From: Actinomycetes bacterium
GTDB taxonomy: Bacteria; Actinomycetota; Acidimicrobiia; Acidimicrobiales; Bog-793
DNA length: 36,315 nucleotides
Assembly: GCA_021846125.1 (NCBI GenBank)
Contig: JAJZCK010000004.1
Location: 1-36,315, forward strand
Direction: 5' to 3'
Shown in pieces: positions 27,294 through 35,650 of this stretch. The first letter of the stretch is position 1, and each line of letters begins with the position of its first letter. The position numbers were made by a program, and so were the translations under genes. The notes under the pieces were generated by a model, which was not told the origin of the DNA, did no database searches, and was given only the letters and a program-made list of their open reading frames with translations.

Positions 27294-28414
27294 TGCCGCG
27301 CCGCCGGCGCCGTCAGCGCGGGGAACGAGCGCACGGCGAAGGAGCCCGGCGCGCTCGCGAGATAGGCGTCGAGCTCCGCCTGACGGAGCAGCCCCTGCTG
27401 GGTCCCGACCTGTTGGACGACGCTCGCAGCGTTGACGGGAGCCCGTCGCAGCGACTCCTCGAGATCCATCCCGCGTGCCAGGCATGCGGTGAGCGTCGCG
27501 GCGAACGCGTCTCCTGCGCCCGTCCGGTCGACGACAGGACCCGGATCGGGGTAGGCGGGGATTTCGAGCACGCGGTCGCCTTCGCTCGCGAACGCTCCGG
27601 CGACCGAGTCGGTGACCACGACCCGACGGGGACCGAGCGCACGCAACGCGTCGAGGAGCGCGCCGGTGCCCGCGGAGGAGCTCACCCCGGAGATCCGTGC
27701 CGCCTCCTCGACGTTGCACACGAGCAGCGACGCCCGCTCGTAGAGGCGCCGGAGCACCTGGGGCCCCTCCTCGAGCTGGTAGGTGCCCGGCTGGAACGCG
27801 AGCTCGACCGTCGGGTTCTCGTCGAGGAAGTCCGCGATCTGCTCCTCGTAGGCATGGGTCTCGCGCCCTACGGACGAGAGGTAGAGCCACGCGGGGACCT
27901 CGCTCGGGCGCAGATGCGGCCAGTGGTAGTCGTAGCTCTCGTGCCGGACGAGGATCGTGCGCTCCCCGCCGAGCCAGAGGACGAAGTGCTTGTTCGTCGG
28001 CAGTCTCTGGTCGAGACGGACGAGCGAGGTGTCGACGCTCTCGCGGTGGAGCGCAGCCAGGATGTCCCTGCCGAGCTGGTCCGCGCCGAGATAGCTCGCG
28101 AGGGCCGTGCGCAGCCCGAGCCGTGCGCACGCCACGGCAGCGTTCGCCGCGTTCCCGCCCGCCTCGACCGTCACAGAGCGCTCGAAGGGGATCTTCGCTC
28201 CGAACGGCACGTCGAGCCGGCGACCCTCCGGCCCCTCCAGCACCCGGGCCTCATCCTCGCAGAGCGCGATGTAGACGTCGGTTGCGACGTCGCCGACGCA
28301 GACGATCTCGAAGCGCTGCCGCTCGACGTGCTGTCTCGTCGACCTACCGTCGCTCGCCACCGTCCCCGCCTTCCCGACCCGTCTCGCCGGCTTGTCTTGC
28401 CGACCACGAGCCAT
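27290..28414 (-). CDS. PfkB-family sugar kinase
   Basis: VEAGGNAANAAVACARLG; DRTGAGDAFAATLTACLARG. Confidence 0.93.
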   Translation of the reverse strand: MARGRQDKPARRVGKAGTVASDGRSTRQHVERQRFEIVCVGDVATDVYIALCEDEARVLEGPEGRRLDVPFGAKIPFERSVTVEAGGNAANAAVACARLGLRTALASYLGADQLGRDILAALHRESVDTSLVRLDQRLPTNKHFVLWLGGERTILVRHESYDYHWPHLRPSEVPAWLYLSSVGRETHAYEEQIADFLDENPTVELAFQPGTYQLEEGPQVLRRLYERASLLVCNVEEAARISGVSSSAGTGALLDALRALGPRRVVVTDSVAGAFASEGDRVLEIPAYPDPGPVVDRTGAGDAFAATLTACLARGMDLEESLRRAPVNAASVVQQVGTQQGLLRQAELDAYLASAPGSFAVRSFPALTAPAARQ

Positions 28415-28617
28415 CGTCGACCTGCCTGGGCACGGCGACTAGGGCCGTTCGTCACTTCACGTGCGCGATCGTGAGAGCGGGCCCTTCGGCCCTGTCCGGC
28501 AGCGGCAGAGGGGACGAGACTGGCGCGGACGGCGACCACCTGAGGTGGCGACGGTCACGAGCGGCGGACGACAAGCGCGACCTGCCTGCCGGCAGGGACG
28601 CCTCGAGGAGGAGCGCG

Positions 28618-31431
28618 ATGGATCAGCAGAGCCACCATGGCGGGGGCGACGTGGGGGACGGCGCGCCACCGAGGAGCACGTCGCCGGCCTATCCCGACGC
28701 GTGGGAGATCGATACCCTGCTCGCCGACGGGACCGGTGTCCACCTCCGGCCGGTCCGTACCGCCGACGCGAGCGACCTCATCGATTTCCACGCCCACCTT
28801 TCGCCCGAGACGATCCATCGCAGGTTCTTCGCGACCCTCCCCGAGCTCGACAGCGCCGACGCCATCCGCCTCACCACTGTCGACTACGCCGACAGGATGG
28901 CGTTCGTGGCCGAGGCCCACGGCCGGATCGTCGCCGTCGCGCGCTACGACCGCGTGCCCGGCACTGCCGAGGCCGAGCTCGCCGTGGTCGTGACCGACGA
29001 GCTCCAAGGGCGTGGAGTCGGGACCGTTCTCATCGAGCAGCTCGCCGCGTATGCGCGGGGCAGGTCGGTCGAGCGCTTCGTCGCCGAGACGCTCCCGGAG
29101 AACCACGCGATGCTCGCCGTCTTCGACGACCTGGGTCTCACGGTCGCTCGCGCGAGCCACGACGGTGCAGTCGACGTCACCGTCGAGCTCGCGACGACAC
29201 CCCGCTACCTCGCGGCGCGCGACGAGCGTGAGCGCCGCTCGATAGCGCGCAGCTTGCGACCACTTCTCGAGCCCCAGTCCATCGCAGTCGTCGGAGCGAG
29301 CCGCCACCCGGGTTCCGCAGGCCACGAGATCCTGCGCTCGCTGCTCGCGTTCGACTTCAACGGCCGCGTCTACCCGGTCAACCCCTCCGCCCGCTCGATC
29401 TGCGGGGTGCCGTCCTATCCGGACATCGCAGCGGTTCCGGAGCCCGTCGACCTCGCCGTGGTCGCGGTGCCCGGTCCGGCGGTGCTCGACGTCGTCCGGC
29501 AGTGCGCGGCGGCCGGCGTCGGCTCCCTGGCGGTCGTCTCGTCCGGCTTCGCCGAGACCGGAGCAGCAGGGCGCGAGCTCGAGCACGAGGCGCTCGAGGT
29601 GACGCGCCGTCACGGGATCCGGCTGCTCGGCCCCAACTGCCTCGGGCTCGCGAGCACGGCGCCCGACGTCCGGATGAACGCGAGCTTCTCCCCCATCGCC
29701 CCGACGAGCGGCAACGTCGCCCTCGCCTCCCAGTCCGGAGCCGTCGGTGTCATGCTCCTCGAGCGCATCGCCGAGGCGGATCTCGGCGTGTCCGCGTTCG
29801 TCTCGATGGGCAACAAGGCCGACGTGAGCTCGAACGACCTGCTGTGCGCGTGGGAGGACGACCCGAGTACGGCCGTCGTCGCGCTCTACCTCGAGTCGTT
29901 CGGAAATCCGCGCAAGTTCGCCCGCATCGCGCGGCGCGTCGCGAGGAAGAAGCCCGTCGTCGCGCTGAAGTCGGGGACGAGCATCGCGGGCGCGCGCGGC
30001 GCGCGCTCGCACTCCGCGGCCGCCGCCACTCCCGAGGTCGCTGTCGAGGTGCTGCTGCGCAGCTCCGGAGTGATCCATGCGAACGGGCTCGACGAGCTCG
30101 TGGACGTCGTGACGCTCTGCGCGTCGTCGCCGATGCCCGCCGGGCGACGGGTCGCTCTCGTCGGCAACTCCGGAGGACCGCTCGTGCTCGCGGCCGACGC
30201 CTGCGAGCATGCCGGCCTCGTCGTGCCCGAGCTCTCCGGCGAGACGGCCGAGGCACTGGTCGCCGTCATGCCACCCGCCTCGGCAGCGTCGAACCCGATC
30301 GACATGACCTCCGGCGGCGACGCAGCCTGCCTCGTCGCCGTGCTCCGCCGAGCGCTCGAGGATCCCTCCGTCGACGCGGCGATCGCAGTGGTGACGCCTC
30401 TCAACGCCCTCGGTGAGCAGGAGGCACGCGCCGCGATCGCCGAGGTGGCGGCCAGCGCCGCGAAGCCGGTCGTGGCATGCATGGTTGGCGGCAAGCTCGC
30501 GCACGATCCACGGCCGCACGCTGGTACGGACCAGGGCCGGGGCCCGGCTCGGACCGGCCTCGGCACGATCCCGTCGCCGGAACGCGCCGCCGCGGCGCTG
30601 GCGCACCTCGCCGGGTACGCCGAATGGCTCGCGCTCCCCGAGCCCGATCCCGAGGTGCTCGCGCGATTCGACACCGCCGGCGCCCGCTCCCTCGTCGCGA
30701 AGGAGCTCGGCCGGCACCCCGCGGGCGGCTGGCTCTCGGGTGGCGCGGCGTGGGGGCTCGTCCGCGCGACGGGCGTCGACGCCGTGCCCACCGCCGTGGC
30801 GGGGGACCTCGACGCGCTCCGACGCGCCGCGGCCGACGTCGGCTACCCGGTCGCCCTCAAGTCCGCTGCCGCGAAGCTCGTCCACAAGAGCGACGTCGGT
30901 GGCGTCGTCCTCGACCTCGACGGACCCGATGCACTGGCCCGGGCCTACGAGGCGATGCGCGCAGGTCTCGGAGAGGACGCGGACGAAGTGCTCGTCCAGA
31001 AGATGCTGCCGCCGGGGACCGAGGTCATCGTCGGGATGAGCTCCGACCCGCTGTTCGGCCCGCTCGTCGTCGTCGGCCTCGGCGGCGTCGCCACGGACCT
31101 GCTCGCGGACCACGCGTTCGGCGTCCCGCCGATCACGCACCGACAGGCGCTCGAGATGCTGCGCTCGCTACGCGGCGCGCCCCTGCTCACCGGCTACCGC
31201 GGCTCCCGGCCCGTCGATCTCGACGCCTTGGCGGACGTCGTCTGCCGGATCTCCGCACTGTCGGAGCTGTGCCCCGAGATCGTCGAGCTCGACTGCAACC
31301 CGGTCGTGGCCTCGCCCTCCGGCGCGGTCGTCGTCGACGCGAAGGTCAGGTGCGAACCGCGAATGGACGCGCCCGACCAGCTGACCCGGATGCTCCGCCG
31401 GCCACCAGGGAACGGCCACCCCCAGCTGTGA
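28618..31431 (+). CDS. Pat-like protein: N-terminal GNAT acetyltransferase fused to NDP-forming acyl-CoA synthetase and ATP-grasp domains
   Basis: GNAT segment ELQGRGVGTVLIEQLAAYA; CoA-binding IAVVGASRHPGSAGHEILRSLL; LLGPNCLGLAS; SQSGAVGVM; ATP-grasp ALKSAAAKLVHKSDVGGVVLDL. Confidence 0.93.
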   Translation: MDQQSHHGGGDVGDGAPPRSTSPAYPDAWEIDTLLADGTGVHLRPVRTADASDLIDFHAHLSPETIHRRFFATLPELDSADAIRLTTVDYADRMAFVAEAHGRIVAVARYDRVPGTAEAELAVVVTDELQGRGVGTVLIEQLAAYARGRSVERFVAETLPENHAMLAVFDDLGLTVARASHDGAVDVTVELATTPRYLAARDERERRSIARSLRPLLEPQSIAVVGASRHPGSAGHEILRSLLAFDFNGRVYPVNPSARSICGVPSYPDIAAVPEPVDLAVVAVPGPAVLDVVRQCAAAGVGSLAVVSSGFAETGAAGRELEHEALEVTRRHGIRLLGPNCLGLASTAPDVRMNASFSPIAPTSGNVALASQSGAVGVMLLERIAEADLGVSAFVSMGNKADVSSNDLLCAWEDDPSTAVVALYLESFGNPRKFARIARRVARKKPVVALKSGTSIAGARGARSHSAAAATPEVAVEVLLRSSGVIHANGLDELVDVVTLCASSPMPAGRRVALVGNSGGPLVLAADACEHAGLVVPELSGETAEALVAVMPPASAASNPIDMTSGGDAACLVAVLRRALEDPSVDAAIAVVTPLNALGEQEARAAIAEVAASAAKPVVACMVGGKLAHDPRPHAGTDQGRGPARTGLGTIPSPERAAAALAHLAGYAEWLALPEPDPEVLARFDTAGARSLVAKELGRHPAGGWLSGGAAWGLVRATGVDAVPTAVAGDLDALRRAAADVGYPVALKSAAAKLVHKSDVGGVVLDLDGPDALARAYEAMRAGLGEDADEVLVQKMLPPGTEVIVGMSSDPLFGPLVVVGLGGVATDLLADHAFGVPPITHRQALEMLRSLRGAPLLTGYRGSRPVDLDALADVVCRISALSELCPEIVELDCNPVVASPSGAVVVDAKVRCEPRMDAPDQLTRMLRRPPGNGHPQL

Positions 31432-33367
31432 CGGGCTGGGTGTCCGCGGAGCCGACGACCGGCGGGGCCTCCACCGCCCGGGCGAGCAGGCGTGCGTAAA
31501 AGGCAGCTCCGGTCGGGTCGAGATGCACGCCGTCGGGATAGAAGAAGCCCGGATGGCCGGCGCTGGCGGCGAACCAGTTCACCATGGTCGCGTGCGGGTA
31601 GCTACGGGCGACTGCGGCGATCGTCGCGTTGACCGAGTCCTGCCACGGCCGGGGGACGCGCGTGTTGACGAGGACGACGCGCTGGACGTCGCCGAGCGAG
31701 TGGAGCAGCGCGACGAGCGACCCTGGCGGGTACGTCGCGTTCGTCCCGAGCTCCACGATGACGCGGCTCCCGATCACCCCCTCCGCGCGCAGCTTCGGGA
31801 CCGCAGCCTGCACTTGCCAGATCTGCTCGCCGATCCTCGCATAGATCTCGATCCCAGGCAGGAGCCGCTCGAGGTAGGGAGCGGCGTCGATCATGACCGA
31901 GTCGCCGATCGCCGTCACCCCCTCGCCGGCTGGAGGGGGCAGCGTCGTCGTGGTGGTCGAGGTGGTCGTCGGGGCGACGGGGAAGGGCGACAGCGGGAGG
32001 AGGCCGAGGCTTCCCGGCACGTGCAGCGCTTTCGGGTGCCGGGGCTCCCGGCGGCGCTGGTGCGGGCGGGGGTGGGGCGAGATGCTCGTCACCTCGTTCG
32101 ACGGCACGAGGGCCGGGACGGTGATCAGCCCCGCCAGGCCGATCGTGCAGACGGCGACGTTGCCGAGCGCGGCCGTCGCGACGAGCCACCAGACCGGCCG
32201 CAGCCGGGGGGCGGACCGCGGACGGACGCGCCGCCTCTCGCGCAGCCGGTCCGCAGCTCGCGTGAGCGCACCGTGGCGCACGGGCTCTTCCACGTAGCGC
32301 CACGAGAGCCCGGCGAGGAGCAGGCTGGCGCCGACCTGCGCTGCGGAGCGCAGCACGTCCGCGGATGCATCTACCGGCGTCGTCAGCACGATGACGGGGT
32401 AGTGCCAGAGGTAGATCGCGTACGAGCGCTTCCCCACCCAGCGCAAGGGGCGCCAGCCGAGCACGCGTCCGAGACGCGCGGCGGGATGGATCGTCACGGC
32501 GACGACGAGCGCCGTGAGGACCGAGAGAAGCACCATCCCGCCGTCGTACAGGAAGCTCTCGTACTGGTTCGTGAGCCAGAACATCGCGACCACGCCGAGC
32601 AGGGCGGCGGCGCCGATCCCGTCGAGCACGAGGCGGGCGCCAGGCTCCACATGGCCTACGGTCCGCTCGCGTGGCCAGACGATCGCGAGCGCCGCACCGA
32701 CGAGCAGCGCGAACGCTCGGGTGTCCGTGCCGTCGTAGACGCGCGTCGGGTCCCCACCGGGGACGTAGAGGGCACCCATCTCGACCGCGGAGGCCACTGC
32801 CAGTGCGAGCACGAAGAGGAGGCGCCTTCGGCGGCTGTGGACGAAGCGCAGGCCGGCGACGACGAGGAGCGGCCATAGGAGGTAGAACTGCTCCTCGACG
32901 GCGAGCGACCAGAGGTGGCCGATCGGCGACGGTGGCCCGAAGCGTGCGAAGTACGAGACGTGGTGGAAGATGAACCACCAGTTGCTCACGTAGAGCAATG
33001 CTGCCGGGAGATCGCTGCGCAGCGCCGGCAGCTGGCCCGGGTCGAGCAGCGTCACCCAGCCGAGGACGACGAACAGCATCACGAACAGCGCGGGAAGCAA
33101 GCGACGGGCTCGGCGAGCCCAGAACCGGCGGAAGCTGATCCTGCCGTGCCGGCGGTGCTCCGCGAGGAGGAGGTCTGTGATGAGGTAGCCGGACAGCACG
33201 AAGAAGACGCCGACGCCGAGCAGACCACCAGGCACCCACGACGAGCTCAAGTGGTAGCCGATCACGGCGAGCACGGCGACAGCTCGAAGCCCGTCTAGTC
33301 CCGGAAGATAGCGGCTTTCTCCCTCGACCGGCTCAGGCACGCGCCCTCCTCGGCGACAGCTCGGCAT
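31346..33367 (-). CDS. Acyltransferase family 3 (OafA/YrhL) fused to SGNH-type domain
   Basis: YLPGLDGLRAVAVLAVIGYHLSSSWVPGGLLGVGVFFVLSGYLIT; SGNH-like TAIGDSVMID ... YPDGVHLDPTGAAFYA. Confidence 0.93.
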   Translation of the reverse strand: MPSCRRGGRVPEPVEGESRYLPGLDGLRAVAVLAVIGYHLSSSWVPGGLLGVGVFFVLSGYLITDLLLAEHRRHGRISFRRFWARRARRLLPALFVMLFVVLGWVTLLDPGQLPALRSDLPAALLYVSNWWFIFHHVSYFARFGPPSPIGHLWSLAVEEQFYLLWPLLVVAGLRFVHSRRRRLLFVLALAVASAVEMGALYVPGGDPTRVYDGTDTRAFALLVGAALAIVWPRERTVGHVEPGARLVLDGIGAAALLGVVAMFWLTNQYESFLYDGGMVLLSVLTALVVAVTIHPAARLGRVLGWRPLRWVGKRSYAIYLWHYPVIVLTTPVDASADVLRSAAQVGASLLLAGLSWRYVEEPVRHGALTRAADRLRERRRVRPRSAPRLRPVWWLVATAALGNVAVCTIGLAGLITVPALVPSNEVTSISPHPRPHQRRREPRHPKALHVPGSLGLLPLSPFPVAPTTTSTTTTTLPPPAGEGVTAIGDSVMIDAAPYLERLLPGIEIYARIGEQIWQVQAAVPKLRAEGVIGSRVIVELGTNATYPPGSLVALLHSLGDVQRVVLVNTRVPRPWQDSVNATIAAVARSYPHATMVNWFAASAGHPGFFYPDGVHLDPTGAAFYARLLARAVEAPPVVGSADTQPVTAGGGRSLVAGGASGSAGRARPFAVRT

Positions 33368-33531
33368 CCGACAGGTTGTGCAGGCTACTCATGCCACGAC
33401 CGGCACGGGACGCGCCACGGGCCCCTCCGCCGCGCGTCACCCGGGCTCGAACCCTTGTGCCACACGCCTTTTCCCGCCGAGCCTCTACCCCGGTACGGTC
33501 GCGAGGCCGACCGCTCGCTAGGGTCGCTCCT

Positions 33532-34161
33532 GTGCGCACGACGAGCGTGGAGGGCAACGTCCGCGGCGCCGTCACCACATCGCGGGCGGGCTGCCCGGGT
33601 GCGGGGGGAGAGGCCGGTGCCGCTCCACGGGGGCGGGGGGCGCGCCGGGGGTGGCGGGCACTCGCGACGGCGTGGACGCTCGCCGTCGTAGCGGTCGTCT
33701 CCGCCAGCTGTGGCGGCGGTAGCCACGCGCTCGCCTCGTCCGCGATCCTGAGGCCTTACGGGAAGGACCGGACCGTCGCCCTACGCCTCGACGCGAGCGC
33801 TACAGGCGCCCTCGCCGGGTTCAACTTCGACGGCTTCGGCGAAGGCCGGATGCGCGTCTACGTGCCTGTGGGCTGGCGCGTCGAGGTGACCTGCACGAAC
33901 GAATCGACGACGCTCACGCATTCGTGCGCCGTCGTCGAGGACCGCCGGCTCTCGCCCTTCGGCGCGAGGGTCGCGTTCAGGGGCGCCTCGACACCGGACC
34001 CGACGGCCGGGCTCGGCTTCGGCAAGACGGCGAGGTTCGCCTTCGTCGCCTCGAGAGTGGGAACCTACCGGATAGCGTGCCTCGTCGTCGGCCACGAGAT
34101 CGACGGGATGTGGGACTGGCTCACCGTCACGGCCGGGGGCCGTCCGTCCGTGACGACCTGA
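33532..34161 (+). CDS. Sulfocyanin-like blue copper lipoprotein
   Basis: GTG start; lipobox-like VVSASCGGG; FNFDGFGEGRMRVYVPVGWRVEVTCTNESTTLTHSCAVV and YRIACLVVGHEIDGMWDWLTV (C-x4-H-x4-M type-1 Cu ligands). Confidence 0.75.
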   Translation: MRTTSVEGNVRGAVTTSRAGCPGAGGEAGAAPRGRGARRGWRALATAWTLAVVAVVSASCGGGSHALASSAILRPYGKDRTVALRLDASATGALAGFNFDGFGEGRMRVYVPVGWRVEVTCTNESTTLTHSCAVVEDRRLSPFGARVAFRGASTPDPTAGLGFGKTARFAFVASRVGTYRIACLVVGHEIDGMWDWLTVTAGGRPSVTT

Positions 34162-34317
34162 TCGCCCGAGCGTCGAGGCTGTCGAGCTCGTCGGGCCTCA
34201 CGATCGTCGGGTCGACGCGGACCCTGGCACCGCTGTCCCGCTGTCTGCCACGCGGGACGCGCGTATCGCGGCAGCGAGCCGGCGGCATGTCGGCCACTCG
34301 TCGGCAAGACTGAGGAG

Positions 34318-34662
34318 ATGACTTCCACGCGCACGTTCGAGCTACGCACGTACCGGTCGTCGCCGGGCCGCCTCGCGGCGCTGTCCGCTCGCTTCCGGGA
34401 CCACACGATGGCGCTGTTCGCCGCCCACGAGATCACGGTCGAGGGATTCTGGCAGGCCCAGGACCTCGATGACCCGTCGACCGGCTCGCTCGTCTACATC
34501 TGCTCGTTCCCGAGCCGAGAGGCGGCCGCCGCCTCCTGGGAGTCGTTCCGCGACGACCCGGAGTGGCAGCTGGTCAAGGGCGAGAGCGAGGTGCACGGCT
34601 CACTCACCTCGAGCGTCGAGTCGCTCTTCATGGCGCCGACCGACTACTCGCCGATGCGCTGA
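34318..34662 (+). CDS. NIPSNAP family protein
   Basis: FELRTYRSSPGRLAALSARFRDHTMALFAAHEITVEGFW; WESFRDDPEWQLVK. Confidence 0.9.
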   Translation: MTSTRTFELRTYRSSPGRLAALSARFRDHTMALFAAHEITVEGFWQAQDLDDPSTGSLVYICSFPSREAAAASWESFRDDPEWQLVKGESEVHGSLTSSVESLFMAPTDYSPMR

Positions 34663-34699
34663 CCGCAAGCCACCCGAGCGGTCCGCCCACGGACACCAC

Positions 34700-34729
34700 G
34701 TCGCTGTCGACGAGCGCGTCGACAGCGAC
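34700..34729. terminator. Hairpin downstream of the NIPSNAP gene
   Basis: gtcgctgtcgacg-agcg-cgtcgacagcgac: 13-bp perfect stem, 4-nt loop. Confidence 0.75.
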
Positions 34730-34803
34730 GCCGTCCTGCCTCCGGCGAGGTTCGGCACACCACGTCGTGACAGCCAGCTGCCCCGGCTCAGCACCAAGGC
34801 AAC

Positions 34804-34848
34804 AGGCGGCAGGCGGCAGGCGGCAGGCGGCAGGCGGCAGGCGGCAGG
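34804..34848. repeat. 7-bp tandem repeat, 6+ copies of aggcggc
   Basis: Read directly. Confidence 0.97.
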
Positions 34849-34900
34849 TAGACGATACGAAGCTAAAGTATCACGATGGGTGCAAATCCGACTAGTCGCA

Positions 34901-35041
34901 TTAGCTCTGCACCGCAGCCAAGAGCACGTTCTTCGTGCGGACCATGTCGCAGTAGGACGAGGCGATCCCGGGTGTCACGAACAGCACGGGCAAAGCGTTG
35001 GCGAGCACCCACGCGGTATCTCCAGCGCCCGTCCGGACTAC
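34901..35041 (-). pseudogene. Ammonium transporter (Amt) N-terminal remnant
   Basis: TGAGDTAWVLANALPVLFVTPGIASSYCDMVRTKNVLLAAVQS* matches the Amt TM1 signature GDTAWVLxSAALVLLMTPGLAxFYGGMVRxKNVLxxMMQSF; truncated by TAA. Confidence 0.8.
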
Positions 35042-35067
35042 CGGCGGGAACGTCGCCTCTGGCGTAG

Positions 35068-35415
35068 CTAGCCCGATCTTCTGGCTAACGCCCTGTAGGG
35101 AGCGAGGTAGCTCTCCCGGATCTCGTCCGCTATCCGACCGCTTCGCGAGATCGCGATGCCTTTGCCCTGAGCCCAGCTGCGAATCCTCGACGGCTGCGCC
35201 AAGTAGGACTCCAGGACCTCGGTCGAGAGCGGGCCCCGCTGTCCCGTGGATATGCCGTTGCGCCGGGCCCACTCTCGCACCACTTGTGGCCGGGCATCGT
35301 AGAGATCGCGCAATGCCTCGGGTATCCGTCCGCGATCGGACACGTCGAGGCCGCGCTCGCGCGCCCAGCTACGAATGGCGGCAGTATCAGTTTGCGAAGA
35401 TTCTTTGACGTCCAC
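35068..35415 (-). CDS. Protein with three tandem Lsr2 C-terminal-type DNA-binding domains
   Basis: GTG start; [28 protein letters not shown] / [28 protein letters not shown] / [28 protein letters not shown], exact 32-aa period; compare Lsr2 [28 protein letters not shown]. Confidence 0.85.
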   Translation of the reverse strand: [115 protein letters not shown]

Positions 35416-35650
35416 GCCACCATGCTAATGCGAAACTAGGTGTGCCCGTGCACCACGTGGCTCCGAAGACGTTTCGGAGGGGTTTCGGCACTGCGTAGCT
35501 GGCTTCGGTGCTGCGTTCCGGTTGGTTTCCATGCTGTTCTCCGACGTTCGGCACGGCGCCGTCGAGGCGCAAGATGGCATTCTTCCAGGATGGTTTCGCG
35601 CGAGATGGCATCCCTGTGCGCAAAGCCTCGAGTCGCGGGACGGGCACCGC

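Noticed and set aside
28555-31140. 861-aa minus-strand ORF antisense to the Pat-like gene
   Set aside because: High-GC shadow ORF: charged low-complexity translation with no recognisable domain; the opposite strand has clear motifs.
33440-33475. tRNA-like T-arm (ggttcgagccc on the minus strand)
   Set aside because: The TTCGAGC loop is not flanked by a pairing 5-bp stem, and no acceptor, anticodon or D-arm is found.
35387-35647. 86-aa minus-strand ORF (MPVPRLEALRTG...RQRIFAN)
   Set aside because: Overlaps the start of the better supported Lsr2-like gene; no recognised domain or clear codon bias. Kept only as an unassigned block.
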